A stretch of 64,000 nt of DNA from the NCBI GenBank assembly GCA_018105865.1, contig CM030832.1, positions 24,543,908-24,607,907 on the forward strand, written 5' to 3'. This document shows positions 11,101 through 21,290 of this stretch, piece by piece. Positions within the stretch are counted from its first letter, which is position 1; each line of letters starts with the position of its first letter. This DNA is from Metaphire vulgaris. Its lineage: Eukaryota; Annelida; Clitellata; Crassiclitellata; Megascolecidae. Made by a program: the position numbers and the translations under genes. Under the pieces are notes generated by a model. The model ran no database searches. It worked only from the letters and a program-made list of their open reading frames with translations, and was not told the origin of the DNA.

Positions 11101-11233
11101 GGCCAATGTTGGATAATTTGCAATTTTTATATTTTTGGCAACTTTTGCAATTTTTGCACATTAATACATTATAAATTAATATTTTCATTTCCTTGGGGAC
11201 GCCCACCCCGGCCTCTCCCAAATGACGCCTCTG
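11101..11233 (+). mobile_element. Right end of hAT MITE related to 50010-50452
   Basis: Ends TTTCCTTGGGGACGCCC then CCAAATGACGCCTCTG, the same 3' part as the element at 50010-50452. The left end was not found, so this is probably a truncated copy. Confidence 0.6.
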
Positions 11234-11458
11234 GGTGGTCAAACCATTCATCGGCCGACGGTGGCCAGTCATTATGTCGAATCTGTGGTTACCTTCGCAA
11301 TGTTGCTATTTGACACGCATAATAACACTGCAATTAAGTGAAGACAGGAAGGTTCGAAGTTTAGATCTAAAGGCTCGAGGAAATAATGAAGGAATTAAAG
11401 GAAGTGAGGATTCAGAACATGCTGTTTAACCATGTGGTAGGCTGCGGAGTGAAGCTAG

Positions 11459-11749
11459 CAGTGGCGTAGCTTGGGGGTTGGGGTTAACCCCTCTTCCGCC
11501 ATTGGTTGCCCGACCAAAACATTTTTATTGCGTATTACTATTTTGTGGGCGGGAGCGCCAAAATCGTTAAGGTAGCAAAAATAGAAGCAAATCAAAATAT
11601 CAATATAATTGAATCGGCGCTGTCTGCGCTCATATATAACAACCTTAATCATGCAAAATAATAGGTGACGATTTTTTTGCTTGTCAGAAATTGTTGAAGT
11701 TGGGAATGTTCGTCCGTAAGCCCTTCGGAAAATCCTGGCTACAACACTG
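11459..11749. mobile_element. hAT-type MITE (CAGTGGCGTAGC family)
   Basis: Starts CAGTGGCGTAGCTTGG and ends CCTGGCTACAACACTG, an imperfect inverted pair. A relative with the same interior lies at 35685-36405. Flanking 8-mers GAAGCTAG and AAATCTAA agree at only 5 of 8 positions. Confidence 0.65.
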
Positions 11750-12293
11750 AAATCTAATTTTGAGTTCCAAAGTTCGAGTGCAGCAATATGAGCAGGCTTG
11801 GACCTCGCCTGTGCCATAGCTCGCGGCACCGAGAGGCGTCTATCTCCCGACTGGAAAAGACCTCCTGACAGACCACGCAGTAAGTGGCCCCAGGAGATCG
11901 GTGATGGCTTGCCCTCTACAAACTTACACGAATGGCAGTGCGGTCTTCGTCCTGAACCACAGCACACGTGACACGAGATTGGAGCAATGATCCCACGCCG
12001 TACAAGCGATTCAATGAATGAACGAATGAAATGACCGAACGAGTGAATGAATAAATGAATGAACAACATCATAATGGAGATTTCATTTTCTTGAATGGGA
12101 CATAATTCTGCTGCCCATTTTCCAGTCATTTCGACCGTTCATATTGTAGCCATGTGCACAATTGAAGAAATAATATTATGTTTAAATAGGCCTAAGATAT
12201 ACGTAAAATATATGTGGATTCTGTTTTTTTTATTTCACAGCAGCAAATCATTTTCAATTGAAACTTAAGGTCAGTGTGTTCCTTAAACCTTCA

Positions 12294-12586
12294 TTAGAAT
12301 TCGCAGATCGAGCAGATCGACTCAATGCACCGTATGTCTTCCCATCTATAGTTGAATGGTGGGCCAATAACGAAAATAGCGCAGTTTTCAGCATTGAAGC
12401 CACAATTAGGCATTCCGGGATACCATATGCTGTAGGCGAAAGGCATCGGAGGAGCTCCCATAGGCTTCCAAACGTATGGCGTTTTGCAGTCTTTTGGATT
12501 CACAGTCTGCGCGCCGATCCAGAATGACTTTCCTAAACCAAGCCATTTGTAGTCGTAACACTCCGAAGCTCCGGGTTCAAAAAATT
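12294..12586 (-). CDS. Lectin C exon 2: second half of domain and stop
   Basis: Acceptor TTTAG, then FFEPGASECYDYKWLG, FWIGAQTVNPKDC, WYPGMPNCGFNAENC, RWEDIRC and CSICEF stop. It starts with two bases that complete the codon split by exon 1. Confidence 0.82.
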
Positions 12587-15500
12587 CTAAACATTGATTA
12601 GCAGATTGCTACTTTCAATGGGCAGACAGTAACAAAAGGTTTGGAAAGTCTACTGTAGGCCTATACTGAAAAAGTAGATGGACTAGTTAATTTGAAAAAT
12701 TTCCAATCTCAAATAAATGGCTAATTTGGCCTAATTAGCCAGCCGTCACATCCTTGCTATAATTAATTAGGCCTACTTTCTATTTTTTAAATTATAGGCA
12801 TATTTGCTAATTTTATTTGGAATTCTTAGGTTTTGCCCATGTTGTTTTTGACGATTAAAAAAGTTGTGCATCATTTTTTAGAATTATAAAAATAATCTGG
12901 CAATTCTGCTTCCCATATCCACAACAGACAATTTAGGCTACATAGTACATAGGCCCAAACAATTTTACTGCATCTACTGTATATGTATAAAAATGAGGAA
13001 ACTAACTTTATTATATTTCTTTTCTGACATTGGCAAGGCAAATTGCATTTATTTTCCATTATCACGCTCAAAAAGACTCACAAATTATGAAAATGCACGG
13101 GAATTCTACTTCCCTTGGCCAACAACGGACATTTTACGTTGCATATGCAAAATGTATCTCTATATATAAAATCAGTTGTCACAAACAAGAGGTATACGCA
13201 TAGAGACTTCAAAAACTATGAAATATCAAAATATGTGAGAAAAATCGCAGACTTGTTGGAGGCTCGTAGCGCGATGTTATATTATTAAGTGAAATTTTGT
13301 TGATTTTAAAAGATGTTATTCTCGCAAAGGTCCATAATCAGCAACAACCAAAACGGAAGAGACAGAATCAAAACCAAAGTCTCTAAATCTAAATCTAGAT
13401 ACAAGATAAGTAAGAAAGTAATCGATATACAACAGCTACAATATTTCCCATTGCCCAGCAACTCCCAATATAATGCAGGAAGTAACTACATTTGGTTGCG
13501 AAGCTTGGATTATACATAGATGTGAAGAAAGCGAAATGATGCCTTTTAAATGAAATGCTTGGGAAAAGTGTTGGGAATCCACTATGCAGACAAAGTAGCA
13601 AATGTCATATCATCAGTGTTTCTGTCTCTCGACAGGTCCAGGTATCCAGTTTCTCCACTCCGATCGATTGCTTGCTTCTTCTTTGAGTTCCTGATATCCT
13701 TTATTCATCATCCACTCCAACATCATCTTTCTCGGTCTACCTCTCACTCTCTTTCCCTCCATTTCTCCTTCGATTATTGTTCTTAGTAAAGAGTCATGCC
13801 GGAGGACATGTCCCATCCAATTTCTCTGCCTTTTCCGGATTGTATCTATCAGGCTTCTTTCTTCTTCTATCTCTTTCATGACTTCCTCGTTTGTCTTATG
13901 CTCTGTGTATTTTACTTTTAGCATTTTCCTCCAAATCCACATTTCAAAAGCCTCTAATCGTTTTATATCTTCCTTTCTCATTGTCCACGTCTCCGCCCCA
14001 TACAACGCCACACTCCATATCAATGTTTTTACCAATCTCTTTTTAGGTTTAGTTTTAGTTTACTTCGCATCAGCTCCTTTCTCTTGTAAAAAGCTTCTTT
14101 TGCTATTGCTATACGTCTTCTTATCTCTTTATTGCATCTGGCATCGGTTGTTATCAGACTTCCTAGATAGCTAAATTCCTTCACTTGCTCTATGATCTGT
14201 CCGTAAACCTTTATGTCTACTCTCATTCCTTCTTTTTACTTATTACCATAACTTTAGTCTTTTTTTGTATTGATTCTCATTCCATACTTTTCTGACACTT
14301 GTATCAGTTTATCCATTACTTCCTGAAGCCCTTTTTGATTGCTTGCTAGCATGGCCTGATCGTCTGCAAGCGCAGCGCCTTTAGTAGTACTCCTCCGACT
14401 TTTACTCCCTTATCTGTATTCTCCATCGCCTCTTGTACTAATTCTTCGATGTATATGTTAAACAACAGCGGTGACAGTGGACATCCCTGCCTTACTCCTC
14501 TCCCAATCATACACGATTCACTCAGTTCTCCCTCTATTCTCACCTTCACTGACTGTCCAAGGTATAGGTTTGCTATCAGTCTTCTGTCTCTCCAATCCAC
14601 TCCCACCCTTTTCAGTGCTCTCATCAAAATCCTCCAATCTACTCTGTCAAACGCTTTTTCGTAATCCACGAAGCATATAAAGATATTTTTTCCATTTTGA
14701 AGTCTTCTCTCACTTAGCATTCTTAAGCATCCGATTGCATCCCGTGTTCCTTTTCCTTCCGAAACCCAAACTGATCCTCTCCAAGGAATCCTATTGCATC
14801 TGTTTTCTCTTGTACTCTTTTGTAATGACCTTGAGTATTATCTTCGCCGCGTGACACAATAGACTGATAGTTCTATGGTCCTCGCATTCCATTGCATTTA
14901 CTTTCTTTTAATCGGAATCATTATTGATTGTAGAAAATCGTTTGGCCATTCTCCTGTCATATAGATTTGTTGGCAGATTTCGACCAGTTCGTTCGTTGCA
15001 TTCTCTCCTAGTATCTTTATTGCTTCTGCTGGTATGTGGTCCACTCCTTCTGCTTTGTTGTTTTTCATCTCTTCTAATGCGTGCAGAATTTCTTCTTTCA
15101 TCAGTCCTGGTCCTAGCTCTTCGCTTTCAACTGTTTGCTGTTCCTCTATATTGAGTTCCGTTGGTTTGCTGTCTTTCAGGTATAATTCTTCTATATATTC
15201 TTTCCATCTCTCTTCCACTTCTCGTTGGGTTGTGAGTGTATTTCCTTGTTTGTCTTTAGTACCCGCCCTGCTCCCTTGCATACCTTCTTTCTTTGTTAAA
15301 TCTTTTACTTCCTTATATACTTGATCCTGTTTCCCTTGTCCTTGTAACTTTTCTATTTCTTGACATTTATTCTCCCACCATTTCTCTTTCAGTTTCTGTT
15401 GATCTTCGCAGCTGGTTATTTAGTCTCCTATATTCTTTTTTTGCATATTCTGTGTTCTGCTTCTTCCATTTTCTTCTCTGCTCCATGTCTTCTATCATTT

Positions 15501-17732
15501 CATTTGTCACCCATGGCTTTTTTAGCTTTCCTTCTTTTCTTCCTTCCTACTTCTTGCTCTAGTTCTCTTACTACCACAGATTTTAGTTTTTCCCATCTTT
15601 CTTCCGTTGTCTCTCCTGTGTTTGTTGTCGTCACTTGTTTTTCAATCTTCCCCGCAATTTCTGTTGCCTTTTCTTTGATTTTATCTCTATCCCATTGTAT
15701 ATTTAATTGTTTTCTCTTGTTTATATATTTCAGTTGTATTCTCACCTTCATTACTACCAAGTTGTGATCTGTGTCTGCATCTGCTCCTGGGTAAGCTCTC
15801 GCATTTTTTACACAGTTTCTATATCGTCCATTTACCATAATGTAGTCTATTTGGTATCTTGCTATGTCTCCTGGCATCTTCCATGTATATATTCTTCTCT
15901 TTTCGTTTTTAAACCAAGTGTTTGCTATCATCATGTTTCTTAACTTGCAGAATTCAATTAGTTTTTCTCCTCTTTCATTTCTAACCCCCATCCCATACTC
16001 TCCCACCACATTTCCTTCTCTTCCTTTTCCCACTACTGCATTCCAATCCCCCATCAAAACACAGAAATTTGTAGCTCTTATCCTCTCGATTTTCTCCTCT
16101 CTAGATATTCATAAATTTCATCCACTTCTTCTTCAGTATGTGTTGTTGTTGGCATATATACCTGTATAATTGTCAGATTTACCGGCTCCGCTTCTATTGT
16201 CACCATTATCACTCTGTCTTCATATCTCTCTATGTTTGTTATGTTTCTGCTCAATTCCTTCTTTAGGAGTAATGCTACCCCTCTCTGCCTCTCTTTTCCC
16301 CCATAAATAACCCTGATCTCCTCCGTCTCCTCATCTGTTATATTACTGGTGAACTCACCTCCTTCTTTCCATCTCACCTCTGCCAAATCAATATGTCCAA
16401 TCGCGCCTTTCTCATTTCCTGTATGATATTTGCTAGCTTCCCAGGTCGTAACATACTTATAATATTCCACGTTCCAATTTTTAGCTTTTTCTGTTTTCCA
16501 GAGGGGTTTCGCTTGTTGACGACCTTGGAAGCCCTGTTACTCCCACTGCCGGACGCGTCTCCACCAACTAAGTCAGTGGCTCCGTTAACGTCGTTCGCTG
16601 ATTTCTCTTTTACTGGATACATTTGCACTAGGGATGTTAGTCAGGGTGGGTTCCCAGTTCCTTCCCTGCGGTGTTTTTCTGGAGACACCATCTCTCTGTC
16701 TAAATGTCATATAGCGAACCTAATTATCTTAAGATTCGGCTTATCCCTCTACCTACTAATCACTCTACTATGTATTCGGCTGGACACATTTGCTGTTCCT
16801 CAGTCTCGTACAGTCATTGGCACTAGTTGTTTCCCACTGTGTGGCCCTAGGCTCTGGAATTCATTACCAATATCGCCTCGTATAACTAATACTTTATCAT
16901 CTGTCAGATCCGGTCTTAAAACATAGCTGTTTGATTTGGCGTATCCCCCTTAGATTGTTCCACCGCTGTTCAAACTGATCTTCCGGTTTGACCTGGTTCT
17001 AATTCAATTTAGGTTTGGTGCGCCTTCGGCTGATGCAGTAGGAATTATGCTACTGGTTCCATAGAAGTTGAGTGATAATTAATTAATTAATTAAAAAACA
17101 AAAATAAGTTTATTGGCAGTGGTAAATTAAGCTTGAATACTTTTGTCACATAGTTCTACAAGGCGATACACTGGAGAAGGCAATCACGCTAGGGATGGTA
17201 GGAGGCAAAAGAAATAAAGGCAGACCAAGAGCAACGTGGATGGAAAACATATAAGACAGGACCGAAGCAACTATTCCGGATGCCTAGAGGAAAACCAAAG
17301 AGAGGACTTCATGGAGACAGCTGGTTCGTGTCATCGCTCAACGTCGGTGTGACGGAGGAGCATGATGCTGCTGCTGATGATGATGATGATGAGGATGATG
17401 AGGATGCGGATGATGATGATAGGGATGATGTGGATGATGAGGATACAAGCGCTTAGACGGGAGATGAATTTAAATTGCATACTTGCTACATTTAACTTCA
17501 CATATCTTGTGACTGCGTCCTGCTTCGTCGAATCTTGAATTGTCAGCAGCTGTGCTCCTTTCTTGAATTTTGCGCATGCATGTCGAGCTTCGTCCCAGGT
17601 GATCGGGTTCGAATTGAAATAGAGACATTCGTTGATTTCAGGCAAGTAATCGAAATTGTTAGGACAAGCTACAAACAAGTCAATTGCTGAGAAAATTAGT
17701 GAAGCGACTATTTGTAACTTTCTACTTTGCAC
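12294..17732 (-). CDS. C-type lectin gene C, two exons, secreted, 180 aa
   Basis: Exon 1 (17483-17732) and exon 2 (12294-12586) join in phase 1 to give 180 residues. Residues 1-23 form a signal peptide (hydrophobic IVASLIFSAIDLFVA). The mature part is one C-type lectin domain: CPNNF start, NECLYF, WDEARHACAKF, then WLGLGKSFWIGAQ, WYPGMPNC, ENC, WEDIRC and the terminal C-S-I-C-E-F before a TAA stop. The tripeptide at the usual EPN/QPD site reads MPN, and WND reads WED, so canonical mannose or galactose specificity is not assured. Such proteins are usually secreted and bind carbohydrate or act in innate defence; the role here is inference. The 4.9 kb intron contains most of a LINE in the same orientation. 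Confidence 0.8.
12587..13600. other. Lectin C intron; part shared with 49.1 kb
   Basis: Mostly AT-rich non-coding. Positions about 13,255-13,420 resemble 49,090-49,250 (GAGGCTCGKAGCGC, then AAACCAAAGWCTCT and an AGTAAGTAAG tract), so both are copies of an unclassified repeat. Confidence 0.55.
13613..16628 (-). pseudogene. APE-type LINE retrotransposon, near full length, frame-broken
   Basis: In 5'-3' order on the minus strand: LKIGTWNIISMLRPGKL and LAEVRWKEGGEF (endonuclease N-terminus, 16.5-16.3 kb); MGDWNAVVGKGREGNVVG and RYQIDYIMVNGRYRN with DTDHNLVV (endonuclease D-N and S/D-D-H motifs, 16.06-15.75 kb); MKEEILHALEEMKNNKAEGVD (15.1 kb); FVDYEKAFDRVDW and VRQGCPLSPLLFNIYIEEL (reverse transcriptase palm, 14.7-14.4 kb); then LYGAETWTMRKEDIKRLEAFE, NWMGHVLRHDSLL and RGRPRKMMLEW (13.9-13.7 kb). 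The FADD segment is lost around 14.35 kb and at least four frame changes separate the parts. Same strand as lectin C and inside its intron. The motif set fits the RTE/BovB-like group. Confidence 0.88.
16640..17090 (+). pseudogene. LINE (L2/jockey-like) 3' end
   Basis: Reads VPQSRTVIGTSCFPLCGPRLWNSLP, the WNSLP tail that ends many LINE reverse transcriptases, followed by a 3' sequence ending in a (TTAA)n-like tail near 17,085. Relatives at 49,330-49,460 and 61,750-62,090. Confidence 0.7.
17150..17345 (+). pseudogene. LINE C-terminal fragment
   Basis: Frame reads LEKAITLGMVGGKRNKGRPRATW, then TSWRQLVRVIAQRRCDGGA. The GRPR.TW ... WR.LVR ending is typical of a LINE C-terminus, and it runs into a GATGATGAT microsatellite. 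Confidence 0.65.
17370..17442. repeat. (GAT)n-type microsatellite
   Basis: GATGATGATGATGAGG variants at the 3' end of the preceding LINE fragment. Confidence 0.85.
17483..17732 (-). CDS. Lectin C exon 1: signal peptide and first half of domain
   Basis: ATG at 17732 starts 83 codons plus one base, to a GTATGC donor. Includes the leader, CPNNFDYLPEINECLYF and WDEARHACAKFKKGAQLLTI. A little further on the minus strand the frame runs into ATC-rich microsatellite, which is intron. Confidence 0.8.
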
Positions 17733-17899
17733 CGTGTGGCATTAGGACAGATTCATTGCGGACTGACACTGCTGGTTCATATGTAGATACGATTGAAAGT
17801 CTTTATTGGTAAAGAGGGTGTTGTTGATGCTTTCAATCGTCTTCGTCTTACAACCGCAGACTCGAATTTAAAATGATCAACTGCACAAACTCGGTTTTT

Positions 17900-17933
17900 G
17901 AATAATAATAAATTAATAATAAATTAATAATAA

Positions 17934-17978
<45 letters not shown>
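17900..17978. repeat. (AAT)n microsatellite
   Basis: TTAATAATAAA variants becoming pure AAT units. Confidence 0.95.
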
Positions 17979-18239
17979 CTTTATTCGTGACAAGCACAGC
18001 ATCAAAAAGAATAGTACACAAACAAGGAAAAACACAATTCAACTGAACAAAAACCAAATAAAATCAAACTAATAATAAACTAATAAACTAAGCACAAACT
18101 TTACACATAATACTAGCAACAATAATAACAATAATAAGTGATTTTAAAGTGGTTTAACAGGATTTCACTTATATTGAAAATCATTGTAAAGGTTTACTCA
18201 GAAACCACTTCAGTGAAATACCCGTTTTTTCACGAAAGC

Positions 18240-18865
18240 GAAAATACTCCGTAACCATATCGGCATCGGCGATCGCAATTCCTTCTACCAGCTCCGGCGG
18301 ATTAGAGCGATAAGAAGACACCTACCTGCGTCTGTCGCGACCCAGCTTGTGCGGGCACTGGTGCTCACGAGAATAGACTACTGTAACACTATACTCCTCG
18401 GAACGCCAGACTACCAGCTTAATCGTCTGCAGATGGTGTTGAACGCTTCCCCCCGAGTGATCTTTCAGACCAGGTGGGGTGAGAACGTTACGCCCCAACT
18501 TCGGGACAGATTACACTGGCTCCGCATTCCAGAGCGGGTAATCTACAAGATGTGCTGGTTCACATTTAAAGCACTCTACGACCCGTTCTGTCCAAACTAC
18601 ATATCGGTGCTTCTTCCATCCACAGAAGGTCGCTTGCGGCTCCGCTCCCCTAGTCGGGTCCGACTGTCGGTGACTTCTCCCTCGAGAACAGCCAAACCAG
18701 GGGAGCGTTCCGTTGTTCGAGGGAACCCGGTTCTCTGGAACGCGTTACCAGACAGTGTCACCAACACAACCAACTTGGAAACATTCACTAAGAGACTAAA
18801 ACGCACTTGTTCGGACATGCCTTTAATACAATGTAAAGCACTCTTGACTCTACCCCACTAGGAAA
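18240..18865 (+). pseudogene. LINE reverse transcriptase C-terminal part
   Basis: 170-codon open frame from 18349: ALVLTRIDYCNTILLGTPDY, LRDRLHWLRIPERVIYK, NPVLWNALPDSV. These are the thumb and C-terminal motifs (YCN.ll.G.P, LHWLp, LWNaLP) of jockey/L2-type LINEs. Intact over this part but with no catalytic domain, so a 5'-truncated copy. Similar in kind to 8160-9545 and 46890-47545. Confidence 0.82.
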
Positions 18866-19062
18866 ATAGTACTATGTAAATCAGCCTATAACTAATTAAC
18901 TAACTTAAATCGCAACGAGAAATCGGTGGCAATACTAACAGAAATTCTTTCGCTTGAGACTGGTGACGGTGACAGACAAGGATCAATGGAGGGTTGCTGT
19001 AGCGGCGTGAAGCATCCCGCTAGGAAACAGCGATGCGTTGCCTATTTCCCGTTCCATAATAA

Positions 19063-19746
19063 TCTATAATATTAAGATCCTTGCTCTGTATGTCTCTCTG
19101 TTACCTTCAAGCGTTCTGATTGGTTGACTATTGGTAGACGGTTTAGTCCTTACGTCGCGATGCGCTGGTGGGCGAGCGTTTGACACGTCATAAGTGTACA
19201 ACGTCGCGAGGTTGGAGGGCGAGCGTTTGACAATTTTAATTTTTTCTGTCAACGTCGCGATGCCTTGGTGGGCGAGAAGCGTACGTTCAATTGTTCATTG
19301 CAGCGTCATAAGTGTACAACGTCGCGAGGTTGGAGGGCGAGCGTTTGACAAAGCGTACGTTTAATTTTTCTGTCAACGTCGCGATGCGTTGGTGGGCGAT
19401 GTTCGAAGACGACGTTGCTATTGGTAACCAAACGGTTTGACGAAGCGTACGTTCAATTGTTCATTGAAGCATCATAATGTGTCGCGATGCGTTGGTGGGC
19501 GTAGCTTGAGGAAGTTGCGCAATTTTAACGTACACAAAAAATACGTGTACAGCGTCACAAATGGTCACAGTTGCGTGATTTTAGCGTACATAGGCCTAAT
19601 TATTACGTGGCGCAGAGCTTGGCTAGGTGGCGTATGTACAGTACATCATTGAAATGTTGTTCAGCATAAATTCAATGATTGGGTATTAGGTATAGGTATT
19701 GGATTAGTATTATCCTGCACTGCGAGCGAAGCGAGCATCTTTCTAG
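19063..19746 (+). mobile_element. Helitron, non-autonomous, copy 2
   Basis: Begins A|TCTATAATATTAAGATCC and ends CATCTTTCTAG|T. Inside are four to five copies of an AACGTCGCGATGCGTTGGTG-like repeat, two of GGTTGGAGGGCGAGCGTTTG, and a GCGAGCGAAGCGAGC run near the end. Opposite in orientation to copy 1 at 9588-10858. No protein. Confidence 0.75.
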
Positions 19747-19747
19747 T

Positions 19748-19797
19748 GTGATTTTAAGTGGTTTAGGAGGCTAAGCAAGCCTGTGCGAAAACCACTG
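19748..19797 (-). repeat. LINE/SINE 3' tail hairpin, copy
   Basis: AGTGGTTT ... AAACCACT perfect 8-bp stem around a GCTAAGCAAGC loop. It lies at the 3' end of the CR1-like LINE and directly abuts the Helitron end. Confidence 0.75.
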
Positions 19798-21277
19798 TTG
19801 CAACCCTGCACACTCAATAACCTAGTTTTCCGAGATAGCCGTTGAATCCGTTCATCCGTTCATCGTTTCAACTGTCACTCCCACCTCGTCCAATCTGTTA
19901 CATTTGTCCACAACCCTTGTACTGAAAAATTCTTTCTTGGTCCCACCCTCTGCTTAAACAATTTGAATGTGTGGCCTCTTGTGGTGCTATAGTGTGCCAA
20001 TGTAAAGAATTGATGGTAAGGCACATCTACACTTTACTTTCCCAGTCATTATTTTGTATTTTTCAATCAGATCCTCCTCTCTCTTCTCCTTTCTAATGTT
20101 GTCAACCCACAATATTGAAGTTTTTTCGTTGCTTAAATTATGACATCCATTGACCATCTTTGTTGCTCATCTTTGCACTTTTTCTAAAAGCTCTATATCT
20201 TTTTTCAAGAATGGATTCCATGCCCGAGCACAATATTCTAGATGGGGCCTTAACAATGACTTATGTAGTTTTACGATTGTCTCTTTGTTTCGACTCACTA
20301 TTGTCCTTTTCATCATTCCCAACATTCGTTTGTCCTTTTATGCAGCCTCCTTACATTGTTGAGATGGATTCATAGTTCTGTGGATGATTACCCCAAGTCT
20401 CTTTATTTTACTGTTGTGTTTAGAACCTGCCCCACTAAAGCATATTCATTACCATTATTAGATTCCCCAGCGCGCATAACACAATTGTCAATATTAAAAA
20501 GCATCTGACAGTTCACAGACCATTGAAACAATTTCCTGAGATCCTCCTTTAAAATTTTAACATCATCATCAGAGTCGATATTCCTGCACATCTTTGCATC
20601 ATCTGCAAACTTTGACATTTTGTACAGTAACCCTTCATCAATATCATATATATATAATAAAAATATAATGGCCCAATATACTGATATATTATATATATAT
20701 ATAATAAAAAGCAATGGCCAACTTGCGCTCCACTGAACCCTGAGGCACTAACACACTTGCTCATTCTGAATGGCTACCCTTATGCAAACCTTCTGTCTTC
20801 TTCCCTTCAAACAATTTTGAATCCTTCTGAGAATATTCCCCTGTATTAAACAGGACTTCAGTTTGGCAGCCAGCTTTATGTGTGGCACTTTATCAAAAGC
20901 TTTGGCAAACTCTAGATATATTATGTTTACTGCCTTGCCCTCATCTAGCTTACAGCTGTATCAAAAAACCTCCAGAAAGTCTAACAGGTTGGTCAAGCAT
21001 GACCGTCCCCTTGTAAATCCATGCTGACTGTCTTTAATAATTTTATGCCTAGTCAAATGTTCCAAAATGCTCTCTTTCAGTATTTTTCCATACCTTTGCA
21101 GATTACAGAAGTTAGGGTCCCTGGTTTGTAATTGCTTGGTTCACTTCCTTTTTCCTCCTTCAACAGTGGACTGACTAATGCATCTCTCCAGTCTTGAGGC
21201 ACTTCTCCGGTTCTGAGTGATTCATTGATTATTAAGGCAATTGCATGTAAAATTTCATTTCGAACTTCGTAAAAAAA
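19748..21277 (-). pseudogene. CR1-like LINE, 5'-truncated, landed in lectin A last exon
   Basis: On the minus strand: SLRTGEVPQDWRDALVSPLLK, KIIKDSQHGFTRGRSCLTNL, YLEFAKAFDKVPHIKLAAKL, then KMSKFADDAKMCRNI (catalytic F-A-D-D, near 20.6 kb) and a weak C-terminal part. This is the CR1 reverse-transcriptase order. It ends with the AGTGGTTT...AAACCACT hairpin at 19748-19797. The RT frame is interrupted by stops and AT microsatellites. Its 5' junction falls inside the terminal exon of lectin A. Confidence 0.83.
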
Positions 21278-21290
21278 CTTTCTTGAAGTT
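21232..21290 (-). CDS. Lectin A exon 4: terminal exon with LINE-derived end
   Basis: The first 13 nt match gene B exon 4 (AACTTCAAGAAAG), encoding K-L-Q-E-S. Gene B then stops, while here the sequence switches to LINE and continues FFTKFEMKFYMQLP before TAA. The exon assignment rests on conservation of the CTGCAG acceptor between A and B. Confidence 0.45.

Noticed and set aside
13613..16628. Host endonuclease or craniofacial-development-like gene
   Set aside because: Motif order is that of a LINE, followed by reverse transcriptase, with many frame breaks.
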